Positions 44,543 through 54,990 of a stretch of DNA of 64,000 nucleotides are shown piece after piece. How positions within the stretch are numbered: the first letter of the stretch is position 1; the number at the start of each line of letters is the position of its first letter. This DNA comes from Bactericera cockerelli (taxonomy: Eukaryota; Arthropoda; Insecta; Hemiptera; Triozidae), in contig CM044967.1 of the NCBI GenBank assembly GCA_024516035.1, forward strand, positions 21,387,948 through 21,451,947. The letters are read 5' to 3'. A program made the position numbers and the translations under genes. The notes beneath the pieces are model-generated. The model had not been told where the DNA came from and searched no databases. It saw only the letters and a list, made by a program, of their open reading frames with translations.

Positions 44543-45164
44543 TTTTTTTTTTTCTTCTTTCATGTCATTCACTTTATTGTTAACGTTAAAGTTTGACAGA
44601 CGTGACTGTGATTTTGTGTTCAGGAGCAAGACTAGCCAGTGTAGCCACCCTGGTAATGAATTTTGACGTCAGGGGGTTATTTTTCATGTAAATTATAGTC
44701 AATAACCCCTTTTTCACTATTTATTTATTTTTTATTTATTTATTTACACTTTATTAGATAATAGGACATATACAATACAAATAATTACAAACGAAAATAC
44801 AAAATACAATATAACAAAACAAAAAAATAATAATAAATAAAGAAAAAATAAATAAATATATACATAATATATGTCCTAACTAAACTATTTGAGTAATTTA
44901 TTTTAACATTAGTAACTGAGTCATCGGACATTGTTGGAGGTAAACTCTGAGAACTTGTGTTATGACAAACAATTAGGAAAAGAACCAATTCATGGAAAAT
45001 TACTTCTCTTACTCTCGACATAAGGTAATTGTTTCACATTTCAGGCATTTTTAGTTTATAAAAATATAAATCTACCAATAGATAAAGCGATTACCACTTT
45101 CGAAATCGTACAGCGTGATCACTGCTAAAATCTAATTGGTCAAATGACTCAAAAACATAGCTTT
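44543..45164. other. AT-rich spacer with LINE-tail remnant
   Basis: ttatttacactttattagat aataggacatatacaatac (44742 onward) followed by tatgtcctaactaaac near 44870 is a reverse-oriented, decayed copy of the LINE tail at 42185-42395, lacking the stem-loop. Confidence 0.5.
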
Positions 45165-46120
45165 AGTGAAGACGCCAGAACTACAATTCTGTGGAGACGG
45201 CAGAATTATAACTTAGTGGAGAGTCCAGAACTACAGCTTGGTGGAGACACAGAAATACAACAGCTTAGTGAATTATAACTTAGTGGAGAGTCCAGAACTA
45301 CAGCTTAGTGGAGACACAGAAATACAACAGCTTAGTGAATTATAACTTAGTGGAGAGTCCAGAACTACAGCTTAGTGGAGACACAGAAATACAACAGCTT
45401 AGTGAATTATAACTTAGTGGAGAGTCCAGAACTACAGCTTAGTGGAGACACAGAAATACAACAGCTTAGTGAATTATAACTTAGTGGAGAGTCCAGAACT
45501 ACAGCTTAGTGGAGACACAGAAATACAACAGCTTAGTGAATTATAACTTAGTGGAGAGTCCAGAACTACAGCTTAGTGGAGACCCAGAAATACAACAACT
45601 TAGTGAATTATAACTTAGTGGAGAGTCCAGAACTACAGCTTAGTGGAGACCCAGAAATACAACAGCTTAGTGAATTATAACTTAGTGGAGAGTCCAGAAC
45701 TACAGCTTAGTGGAGACACAGAAATACAACAGCTTAGTGAATTATAACTTAGTGGAGAGTCCAGAACTACAGCTTAGTGGAGACACAGAAATACAACAGC
45801 TTAGTGAATTATAACTTAGTGGAGAGTCCAGAACTACAGCTTGGTGGAGACACAGAAATACAACAGCTTAGTGAATTATAACTTAGTGGAGAGTCCAGAA
45901 CTACAGCTTAGTGGAGACACAGAAATACAACAGCTTAGTGAATTATAACTTAGTGGAGAGTCCAGAACTACAGCTTAGTGGAGACCCAGAAATACAACAA
46001 CTTAGTGAATTATAACTTAGTGGAGAGTCCAGAACTACAGCTTAGTGGAGACCCAGAAATACAACAGCTTAGTGAATTATAACTTAGTGGAGAGTCCAGA
46101 ACTACAGCTTAGTGAGACAC
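45165..46120. repeat. 67-bp minisatellite, about 13 full copies
   Basis: The unit is cagcttagtgaattataact, tagtggagagtccagaacta, cagcttagtggagacacaga, aatacaa. Internally it consists of two related 27-base modules (cttagtggaga..cagaa.ta) and a 13-base module (cttagtgaattat), so a shorter ancestral repeat was amplified first. A few units share the variant gagacccagaaatacaacaa, showing block-wise spread. It abuts a hairpin-headed element fragment. Confidence 0.95.
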
Positions 46121-46124
46121 AGAA

Positions 46125-47504
46125 AAAAATCATATATCTGGACGTTTCATAACCTTCTGAGCGACTTTTGTTTTATGTTTGTCTAAGTGTATTTTTCTGT
46201 ACTTAATCTCCCCCAATCTCGCATCAGCTGATCACAGATTAAGGATTTCTCCTCACGGCTTGTTCTTATTTCTCCTCCAATCTTAACCCGACGTTTTCGT
46301 CAGATTGAGAATCGCCATTTTGAAATCAATTTGACTTTGAGGTTGACCTTCAGCAGATCTTTATTATTTGTTTATGTTTTCATAAATTTACATTGAATAA
46401 ACTTTTTTTGATTTTCTATCGATGACTAAGTTACTTTAAACCAGTTTAGGTATTAGGTTCTAGTTTGAATTTTGAGCCAGATTTAAGATTAGGAATTGTA
46501 CAGGTATCAAAGTTCATTGTTGATATAATGAAAGTACCTTTTATTAACATCCTTAATTTACATATTTCGCCGAAAATGAATGCATAATGTACAGAATGCT
46601 AGCTCGAGTTTCCCTTTTGCATTACCTTTATAAATCTCAAGTGTACATTTGTTCTACATCTGGAAAGCAAGACGCTGTGTAGTATAAGGACAATCACGTC
46701 TGAGAAATTCTCATGAAAAAAATCAAGGCAGTTTTCAATTTACAAAAGAGCACTGGTTCAAGCTGCAGTGATCGTTAACTCTGCTGTTTGTTGAATGCAC
46801 CAAATTTTCTGAACAGTCTATGGAATAGTAACTTGATTTACATCAAAATTTGAGAAAAAGTAGGTAATGAAACTCTCGCAGAAATCTAAATAGTCATAAT
46901 AAGGTATTCAGATAGTTCAAATTTCCAATTCTATGAAATATTCTTATAAATCCTTATCAGTAATCTTTATTTACATTTCACTGTGAGAAGCTAGCCCTTA
47001 ATTTAAGTTTCTCTGATTATATCGCTAGAGCGCGTCGAGGCGTTCTGATCTCTACAGATCGAGATTGGGGGAGATTAAGTACAGAAAATACACTATCTGT
47101 TAACTACAGTCGCGCAAATCTTAGAAACTATTGAACGTATTTCTACGAAATTTTGTACACATATAGGATACGTATTTTAAATGGTCCCATTTCATCAATG
47201 TTCTTGGTGATAGAGATCATGCGTCTGACCACTTACTTTTTACTTATACGCTTAAACGGTACACCCGGTTTTGATGAAATTTTGCATGTAAGTGCGTATT
47301 AGTGTTTTTCTATCGTAAAAAAGCCAAAATTTTGGACAAAAAAGTGCAAAAATAAGGTCTACAACTTGCCGATACAAAATTTTACTATTTGAAAAAAATC
47401 TTTTTGAAGTTCAGCTGTTTTGGAGTTAAAAGTGATTGAGTCTGAAATCTCAAAATTGCCAAAAGAGTGTATAATGTTAAGTATGGTGTCCATAATTGGC
47501 AGTG
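46125..47504 (+). mobile_element. Hairpin-headed repeat, copy 4, interrupted
   Basis: The left piece tatctggacgtttcataacc ttctgagcg stops at 46185, and the element resumes at 47095 with gcgcaaatcttagaaactat tgaacg, then ttaaacggtacacccggttt, and ends gtgtccataattggcagtg. It is more divergent than copies 1-3. The hairpin head is replaced by the 67-bp array, and a MITE interrupts it. A reverse-oriented head fragment lies at 47740-47876, next to a long T run. Confidence 0.75.
46186..47094. mobile_element. 909-bp MITE nested in the hairpin-headed repeat
   Basis: The ends agtgtatttttctgtactta atctcccccaatctcg and cgagattgggggagattaag tacagaaaatacact are inverted repeats of about 35 bases with one extra T on the left. 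The sequence on both sides belongs to one hairpin-headed element, which proves nesting. The interior shows no transposase. The target duplication is unclear. Confidence 0.85.
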
Positions 47505-47782
47505 TATTTTTCTTTTTTGTCTCGAATGAAAAAAAAAACCTTCAAGTACCAAAGACTGATAATGCATGTGTATTGTATCCAAGATTTATCATTGAATCAA
47601 TCAAACTATTTCGTAGTATATTCAATTATTCATATTCAAGTATGTTAATAAAATATAAAGTCTTACAAGAATATTTCGTAGGTAATTCTTAGTCCGGTCG
47701 CATTAAAGAAAACCCTATGATAATTTTGAAAGTACGAAAAATTCAGTAAAAAGAAAGAACTAAAAAATCGGAACAAAAATAT

Positions 47783-47821
<39 letters not shown>

Positions 47822-47876
47822 AACAAACACAATACTTATTTCTAATATTTGAAATTTCTCGGAAGTAAAATACTCA

Positions 47877-49547
47877 AGACTTTGATTCGAGGCAAGTCAG
47901 GCTGGAATCTTTATTAAATCATGAAAAAAAAGTCAACACTTACCGAGTCAGTTGAAATGTAAATCCAAGAATATCTCCATTAGACTAGAGTAAAAGGTAA
48001 GTACTGGTATCGTGACATACACTTTACGAAGTATCCGATCGAAGGATTAAACACTGTTGAAAAAAAAAAAACAAAAAGTATAATCCCAAGTTTTCGACAA
48101 GTTCAACTTGTTGGAAGATTGATGTCTAGTGAGCACTTTTTTGAAACTGTGATGAAGCTCTTGGAAAATACGAAGGGGATGATTTTTCCTCCCACATTGT
48201 AATATTTCATAGGGTTGCTTTCTGAAAGGCGGAGATAGAATTCACCAATAGCATGATGCTCATGTTTATACCTATGCTATCACGAGCGTCAGATATCCTC
48301 GCTAGAAATTTAGAGAAAATGCTATTATAACAGGTATTTAAGTACAACCTATTTTATTTCAGATTCCAAAAATAATTCTTTTCAATATTGCCATCCCAAT
48401 ATGCTGGAGGGTTGTGAATCTTATGATGCTAAAAACTTATGATAAATTCTTAGCTACATGTTCAAACTCTAGCTTTGAGTGTTTAGTGGCTACGTTGATG
48501 TGATTTCAGTTACTTGAGCAAATAATATGAGGATTAGAGCAAGCTTAAAAGGTTTCATTTTACTCTTTGAAATGGAAGTTTTAAATGTATATCCAACTCA
48601 AATTTTCAACAGCTAAGGCTATTTTTATTATAGACTGGTTGGAGTTCCACGAGGGAAGCACCAATTATCACACCGACCTCTATTTACATCTATTGTGACC
48701 AGTTGATTTTAATTTTGATGTACGTCCTGATTTGAAGTATTCAGGACGGGGGTTTTCCCCCCAATTCGCTGGGAATCGTACCAGCAAGTGCTTCCATAAT
48801 TTAACACTCTACTCGTAGATCCTGTCTGAGCAAGTAACTCAGACTCACATCAGAGTCAAATCTTTAAAAATAGATTTAACACTTTATCAAATCAATAAAT
48901 TAACCTGTCTCAACAGCAATTGACAATGGAAGCACCTTAATAGGGCTTATCTTCATTTATATATTTTCTTAGATTATTCAAAATAAAGGTGTTACAATAA
49001 AGCCTTAATAATTAATAAATTTAAACATCAAAGAAAAACCAAAACAATTTGTTTTCGTTGTCAAAATAGCTATCTTAAGAGTAAACCTATACTGTAGATG
49101 CACAAGTTTTTGAAAAGGGTCGTAGCAAAAAGAGTAAGGATATAAACAAAATAAGGATTTTCTATGGATTTAGTATCAAATCAAAGCCTAACTGAATTGC
49201 AAAGAAACTTAGGGTGTTATTTTTGCGCGACGGCGATATAAGATGGGTCATTATTTATATTCCGTACTAGATTGAAATTATTCGAAAGAGGAGGGTAAAA
49301 AATTGTATTAGGTTAAAAATACAACTCCTCATAAAAAGTGTAAAGGGATAGAGGATTTATTATTTGGTATACCTACTTGAAAAAAATACACTCATTACAA
49401 GAAAATTTTTTGCTGATTGATAAATATATGCAAAGGTAGTATCTAAAAGGTTTTTAGTGCCAAATTACTGCAAAATAAATGGACTACAGCACTTACTGGT
49501 CTATCACCCTGCTCAATAGTAGTATGGCAATGAAGGCCTTTCAATTT
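47877..49547. other. No gene recognised; SINE body remnant
   Basis: 48705-48785 carries gtcctgatttgaagtattca ggacgggggttttccccccaattcgctggg, a piece of the tRNA-headed SINE body. The rest is AT-rich without visible structure. Confidence 0.45.
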
Positions 49548-50370
49548 AGGTGGTTGGGTTGGAAATTGCCAAGGAACCCCGCTCGTAAATAGGACTGGTA
49601 TTATTATATAGTGAGCATAAGTCTCAATGTAATTCGAGAATGGCTAAAAATACAAGAAAATGAAAAATATGTAATTTAGGGGATAAATATTTAGCCAAAA
49701 AAAAATTTGGCTAAAGGCCAGTCGGCTTGGCTATACCAAACTTTAAAAAATCTTTAAATAGAATACGTTTTGCGAATATTGTTTTAAAGTGTCTATTATA
49801 GTGAAATTCATCAAACAAATGTGAGCTACAACACTGTACGTCGACTCTGTATACGTAATTGCCTAATCTTGACGAATCCAGAAATGAATGTGATAAACCC
49901 TATGCAGAACTTCACATAACGATTGTTTTCGTATTTTCGCTTGTCGCTGGACGACGACAAACATCAAGAGCTACATATATTTCGACGCTTGTCTTAGTTT
50001 TACAAAAATTCATTTATAATTCGTAGAGATAGTCAAATATGAATAGCAGACTCGACCCGTATCAGACGTATGCACGAATTATTGTATGAATTCTCTTGAC
50101 TTAACAGTGTGCCAAGATACACTATTAGTTAAAGTTGGTCATGCACCGAGGCGTGAGGCAAAATTTTGCTGAGTATTAATCCCCCTAAAAAATAAGGAAT
50201 AGGTTTTTTGGCGTTTCTTTTTTGGCTTGCGGGAAGAATGGCAAGGGGCGATAAGCTTTAATGCTACACTGTATTATTTACATTTTTTTTTTTTTACTTT
50301 CTTTATATTGTATTATTAATTTGTAATTATCTGTGTTGTAATATGTCCAATTAATAAAGTGTAAAAAAGA
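49548..50370. mobile_element. Eroded LINE tail and foldback copy
   Basis: ggttgggttggaaattgcca aggaaccccgc at 49552 is a damaged LINE tail. From 49612 to about 50275 the foldback element can be followed (gtgagcataagtctcaatgt, gagaatggctaaaaatacaa, cctaaaaaataaggaatagg), but with many single-base and short deletions. 50320-50355 ends tgtccaattaataaagtgta, another LINE-like polyadenylation end. Confidence 0.6.
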
Positions 50371-50496
50371 AGAAAAAAAAAAATAACCCAATCTCGATAC
50401 TTAGATCAAACAGATCTTTGATCAACCCCGCGGAATCATGGACTTATTTTGTGATAAAAGTGAAAGTGTTCAAACCTTAAGTGTGATACATCAAAT

Positions 50497-50935
50497 CACT
50501 GTACAATGAATCCCTGATGTAAGACAGTCCACCATAAGGTAATGAGCTAGTGGTCAGTACAAGAGCGTCTTTAGATTATTAATAGTAAAACAATGAATCC
50601 CTGATGTAAGACAGTCCACCATAAGGGTAATGAGCTAGTGGTCAGTACAAGAGCGTCTTTAGATTATTAATAGTAAAACAATGAATCCCTGATGTAAGAC
50701 AGTCCACCATAAGGGTAATGACTTTTCAGTAAAATCTCTTTAGATTTTTATATAATTATACATGATCCGTGTACCTTCACCAGTAAGGGTAAGATGTGGT
50801 CGTAAAATTTTAATTATTATATCACATGATCCCAGATGAAGACAGTCCACCATAAGGGTAATGAGCTAGTGGTCAGTACAAGAGCGTCTTTAGATTATTA
50901 ATAGTAAAACAATGAATCCCAGATGTAAGAGAGCT
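50497..50935. repeat. 88-bp tandem repeat, about 5 units
   Basis: The unit begins acaatgaatccctgatgtaa gacagtccaccataagggta and continues atgagctagtggtcagtaca agagcgtctttagattatta atagtaaa. Units 1-3 are nearly identical. A badly altered unit lies near 50720-50810, and the repeat resumes at about 50830. Confidence 0.9.
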
Positions 50936-51120
50936 CAAGGTACCGGATTTTTTCTAGTCTCTTATATCCAGGTTTCTCTTATACATAATTATAGAGGTTA
51001 TTTTACCTTGTATGAGAGGTAAATTGGACCTGGATAATATTGTTCTCTTATATCCAGGTTTCTCTCTAACTAGATTCGACTCTTCACCCTACCTATACTG
51101 CCCGTTCAAAACTATTAACT
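50936..51120. repeat. Duplicated and inverted short motif
   Basis: ctcttatatccaggtttctc t occurs at about 50970 and 51046, with an inverted form (gtatgagaggtaaattggac ctggataata) between them. It may be a small fold-back unit. Confidence 0.5.
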
Positions 51121-51153
51121 CACACTATTTCAGCACTAAGCTGAAATAGTGTG
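51121..51153. repeat. Perfect 14-bp stem, 5-base loop hairpin
   Basis: cacactatttcagc, loop actaa, gctgaaatagtgtg. No gene context. Confidence 0.85.
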
Positions 51154-51169
51154 GTAAATACCCAAATGG

Positions 51170-51270
51170 AGGATATTGAGTCATTTACCTGCTTAGTTTT
51201 GAACCCGCGACCTCTGGATTCACAGAGCACCCCCTTCACCACTGAGCTATCGAGTGAGACTTTAAAAACT
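51170..51270 (-). mobile_element. tRNA-like SINE head
   Basis: On the minus strand, ctcactcgatagctcagtgg tgaaggggg (A box) and ccagaggtcgcgggttcaaa ac (B box). It resembles the head at 16433 (tagctcagtggtaaagg; gaggtcgcgggttcgaaac). The body is truncated. Confidence 0.65.
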
Positions 51271-51837
51271 ACCGCTGGCTTTAAAGACTTTAAAAACTAG
51301 TTGAAAGCCTCTGCATGAATAATTAAATATGTATGTGCAATTCTTCCCTAATTTACTATTGAAGGTAAATATTTAGTAAAGGGAGTTTGAGTAGGTGTGA
51401 CATGAGAAACATGATCTGATTACTATCAGATAAGGTTTTCTAGCATCATTAAGGGAGCGGCTCAAGTTCTGGAACCAAAGATCTCTGTGACCGGTGTTCG
51501 ACAAATAGCAAATGTAGGTTTTTTTTTTTCAATGTATGAGACATCTCTTTTAAAAGATCAATATTATAGGGATGGTTACAAATTGTATACAAAGTTTCAA
51601 TGATCTGATCAATGGGAAATACTCAGCAATGCTTGTGTTGCATTTCTGTATAGAAAAAGTATCCTTATTACGAGTAAATCTACTTCTAGTTCCGTGGTTG
51701 ATGCGTTGTAGGATATCAGGGCAATTGATTTTGAAATGGAGAATTTTGAAGATAAATAATATGTCAATGATATCTCTAGGATGAAGAGGAAGTAGATCAT
51801 ATTTTTCGATTAGGTAATTGTAGGAAAGGTATATTGA

Positions 51838-52060
51838 TTTGAGTTATTATTATTATTATTATTATTATTATTTTTTTAAAAAAAAAAAGGTAAGTGTGCC
51901 CCGGAACCGCTTTCGCATTACTTCAGGGCACTATTACCTTTACATCCATGCCATTCCGGAAACGGAAAATTTCGTACAGAAATTTCCGCACCGGCCGGGA
52001 TTCGAACCCGCGACCTCCGGGTCAGTAACCAATGCTCTTAACCACTGAGCCACGGAGGTA
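51838..52060 (-). mobile_element. tRNA-derived SINE with (AAT)n tail
   Basis: On the minus strand the head reads cctccgtggctcagtggtta agagcattgg (A box) and ggaggtcgcgggttcgaatc ccggcc (B box). A body of about 100 bases (ggaatggcatggatgtaaag, gcgaaagcggttccggggca) ends in A-rich then (AAT)n at 51841-51870. It follows directly on the (AAT)n end of the LINE fragment at 52061-52590, in the same orientation. Confidence 0.85.
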
Positions 52061-52590
52061 TTATTATTATTATTCAACAATTTAGATCAATCTTTATTTA
52101 CAATTTTTTATATACAGGTGCAGTCAAAAGGATATAGTTAATTAAATATAAACAAAGTTTGAGCAAGGGTGGTGATAATGCCTTTGGCATTCTCTTCCGC
52201 ACCACCCTTGATAACAGGATATAAAAACAGTTGGAAAGTATAATACAAAATATTTACAATTAAAACAACATTAAAAAATCCTAATGAACTTTTTCTGTAT
52301 ACTCTCTATCGCGTCAATTCAGGTGTTTTATTGTGGAGACCAAAGTGTTGAGTATTCCAACCCTGGTCTCACTAATGAGCAATAGAGAGCTCTGAGTGTC
52401 TTTGGATTTTTGAATTCTTTGGAGTTCCGATGGATAAAACCCAGTTTACGAAAGGCTTTAGATTGTTACTTTAGATATATAGGAGTTAAACCTTAAGGTC
52501 TTCGTCTGACAGAACTCAAAGATCTTTGATTTGGTTGACACGGTTTAGTTTTTCATTATTGATGATATAGTCAAATGATAAGGGATATTT
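52061..52590 (-). pseudogene. Jockey/CR1-like LINE 3' end
   Basis: On the minus strand, from about 52575 downward, the frame reads DYIINNEKLNRVNQIKDL, stop, VLSDEDL. Then comes AFRKLGFIHRNSKEFKNPKT LRALYCSLVRPGLEYSTLWSPQ, then in a shifted frame IDAIESIQKKFIRIF. These are the post-palm and thumb blocks of Jockey/CR1-type reverse transcriptases, with stops and a frameshift. The 3' region holds aatgccaaaggcatt (stem-loop, 52177-52191), an AATAAAG and an (AAT)n end. Confidence 0.8.
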
Positions 52591-52620
52591 TTTACGCTAG
52601 AAAAATATTACAGAGCATTT

Positions 52621-52720
52621 NNNNNNNNNNNNNNNNNNNNNNNNNNNNNNNNNNNNNNNNNNNNNNNNNNNNNNNNNNNNNNNNNNNNNNNNNNNNNNNN
52701 NNNNNNNNNNNNNNNNNNNN
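52621..52720. other. Assembly gap (100 N)
   Basis: Exactly 100 N, a conventional size for a gap of unknown length. It falls at the left edge of the 37-bp minisatellite, which probably caused the break. Confidence 0.98.
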
Positions 52721-53380
52721 CCCCTCTTTTAACTATTTCTTCGCTATACCCATTTTCTCCTTTATTTCACTATTTCTCCGCTATACCCATTTTCTCCTTT
52801 TTTTCTCTATTTCCCCGCTATACCCATTTTCTCCTTTTTTTCTCTATTTCCCCGCTATACCCATTTTCTCCTCTATTTCACTATTTCTCCGCTATACCCA
52901 TTTTCTCCTTTTTTTCTCTATTTCCCCGCTATACCCATTTTCTCCTTTATTTCACTATTTCTCCGCTATACCCATTTTCTCCTTTTTTTCACTATTTCTC
53001 CGCTATACCCATTTTCTCCTTTTTTTCATTATTTCTCCGCTATACCCATTTTCTTCTTTTTTTCACTATTTCTCCGCTATACCCATTTTTTTCCTTAATT
53101 TCACTATTTCTCCGCTATACCCATTTTCTCCTTTTTTTCTCTTTTTCCCCGCTATACCCATTTTCTCCTTTTTTTCTCTATTTCCCCGCTATACCCATTT
53201 TCTCCTCTATTTCACTATTTCTCCGCTATACCCATTTTCTCCTTTTTTTCTCTATTTCCCCGCTATACCCATTTTCTCCTTTATTTCACTATTTCTCCGC
53301 TATACCCATTTTCTCCTTTTTTTATCGATTTCCCCGCTATACCCATTTTCTCCTTTATTTCATTATTTTTCCGCTATACC
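52721..53380. repeat. 37-bp pyrimidine-rich minisatellite, block 1
   Basis: The unit is cgctatacccattttctcct followed by ttatttcactatttctc (37 bases), with variants tttttctctatttcccc, ttttttcattatttctc and ccttaatttcac. 37 is not a multiple of three, so a stop-free unit is read through all three frames and long translated frames appear by default. The plus strand is strongly C/T-biased. Confidence 0.95.
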
Positions 53381-54990
53381 AAAAGAAAATATGGTAATCC
53401 TTGCTCCTCCCTTAGTCAACGTTTTCAATGAATCATTCAAATCAGGAACTTTTCCTGTTAAATTCAAACTATCTAAGATCTGTCCTCTCTTCAAAAAAGG
53501 TGATACTTTTGATCCGAAAAACTACCGACCTATTGCACTGCTACCTGTTTTTTCCAAACTGCTTGAGAAATTGGTAAAAAGTAGACTCCTTGGTTACTTA
53601 CAAAGACACCATCTTTTGGTTAATGAGCAGTTCGGATTCAAACCAAATACATCCACGACTGATGCAGTGTCTAACTTTCTGGTACATCTCTATAAAGGCC
53701 TAGCACAAAATAAGCAAATAATCGGTGTCTTTTGTGACCTGACGAAGGCGTTCGAAAGCCTTCATATTTCTCTATTGCTTAAAAAACTTGAAATCTACGG
53801 CATCAGAGAAAAATCTCTACAATGGTTTGATACCTACCTGACTCATAGACAGCAGTATGTGACGCTTAGCAAAGAGGAGAACGGCGAAAGAACTCATTAT
53901 GAATCTGAGAATGTTGAGGTGTTGTCGGGAATTCCAACCGGGAGTATCTTGGGGCCTTTGCTGTTCTTACTTTATATAAATGACTTGGTTATTACATTCC
54001 CTGATCTCTTACTAACACTATACGCCGACGACACCTTAATATTAGTCACCTCAGACGACCAATGTTCTCTTCTTCATAAGTGTCACGAAATAATGTCTAA
54101 AATATACAATTGGTTCCGAGCAAACAAATTGAACCTAAATAACAAAACAACATTTATCAATTTCTCAAGTGGTAAGCATCCAAATGAAATAATAACAACC
54201 GGGTCACTGATTGTAAATCAAGTACAGGAAACCAAATTCTTAGGAATAATCATAAATGAAAATTTAAATTGGAAACCCCACATAGCACAGCTTGCTAAAA
54301 AACTAAATTCAGCAATATATGCTATAAGATCCACTAGATACAACATTGATGTTGAATCTGCTATTATAGCGTATCACTCCCTTTTCATGAGTTTAGTCGG
54401 CTATGGTATAGAATTTTGGGGAAACGATCATTACCTGACTAAGATTTTTGTCTTGCAGAAGCGTGCATTAAGAGCTATATATAACCTGAAGAATAAGACA
54501 AGTTGTCGAGATGTGTTTAAATCTAAAGCTTTACATACAGTTTACGGCCTATATATTTTCAAGCTGTTAGTGATTATCCACAAAGAGAGGGAGGAGTGGT
54601 ACCCAGCAAGAGATCACAAATATCCAACAAGACATAAGAAAGACCTCTTTACCCCAGCTTATGTCAAACAAAAATCTTTCTACTATGAGGGCAAATGTCT
54701 TTATAATTCTCTGCCAGATATATACAAACTATTAGACGGGGACAACTTTAAAACCAAGATCAGCGATCTCTTGCTGGAAATATCGCCATATACCAAAGAT
54801 GAATACTATCATCATTGGCCAAATGACCAAACATAAAAAAGGAAAAAATAATAGTAAAATGATGTTCTGTAATTTTTATTTTATTTTATCTGTATCATTG
54901 TATTTTATTGTATTGTACTGACCATTGGAATGCCTTCGTGGCGAAAATACCAAATAAAAGTTATTCTTATCTTATCTTATCTTATCTTAT
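53381..54990 (+). pseudogene. 5'-truncated Jockey/CR1-like LINE, copy 1
   Basis: From 53391 a 481-codon stretch carries the reverse transcriptase: FNESFKSGTFPVKFKLSKIC, NYRPIALLPVFSKLLEK, FCDLTKAFESL (motif A, first Asp), GIPTGSILGPLLFLLYINDL (motif B) and YADDT (catalytic pair), followed by the ETKFLGIIINENLNWKPHI block and thumb. The endonuclease and the N-terminal part are absent. Motif B has PTGS where PQGS is usual, and motif A ends FE instead of FD. The 3' end has aataaaag and about four CTTAT repeats. The ORF runs in from the minisatellite, but that fusion is fortuitous. Confidence 0.9.

Noticed and set aside
52575..54836. 753-codon frame joining minisatellite and reverse transcriptase
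   Set aside because: It crosses the N gap and the 37-bp array, both of which are open by default. Only the part from about 53391 is LINE-derived.
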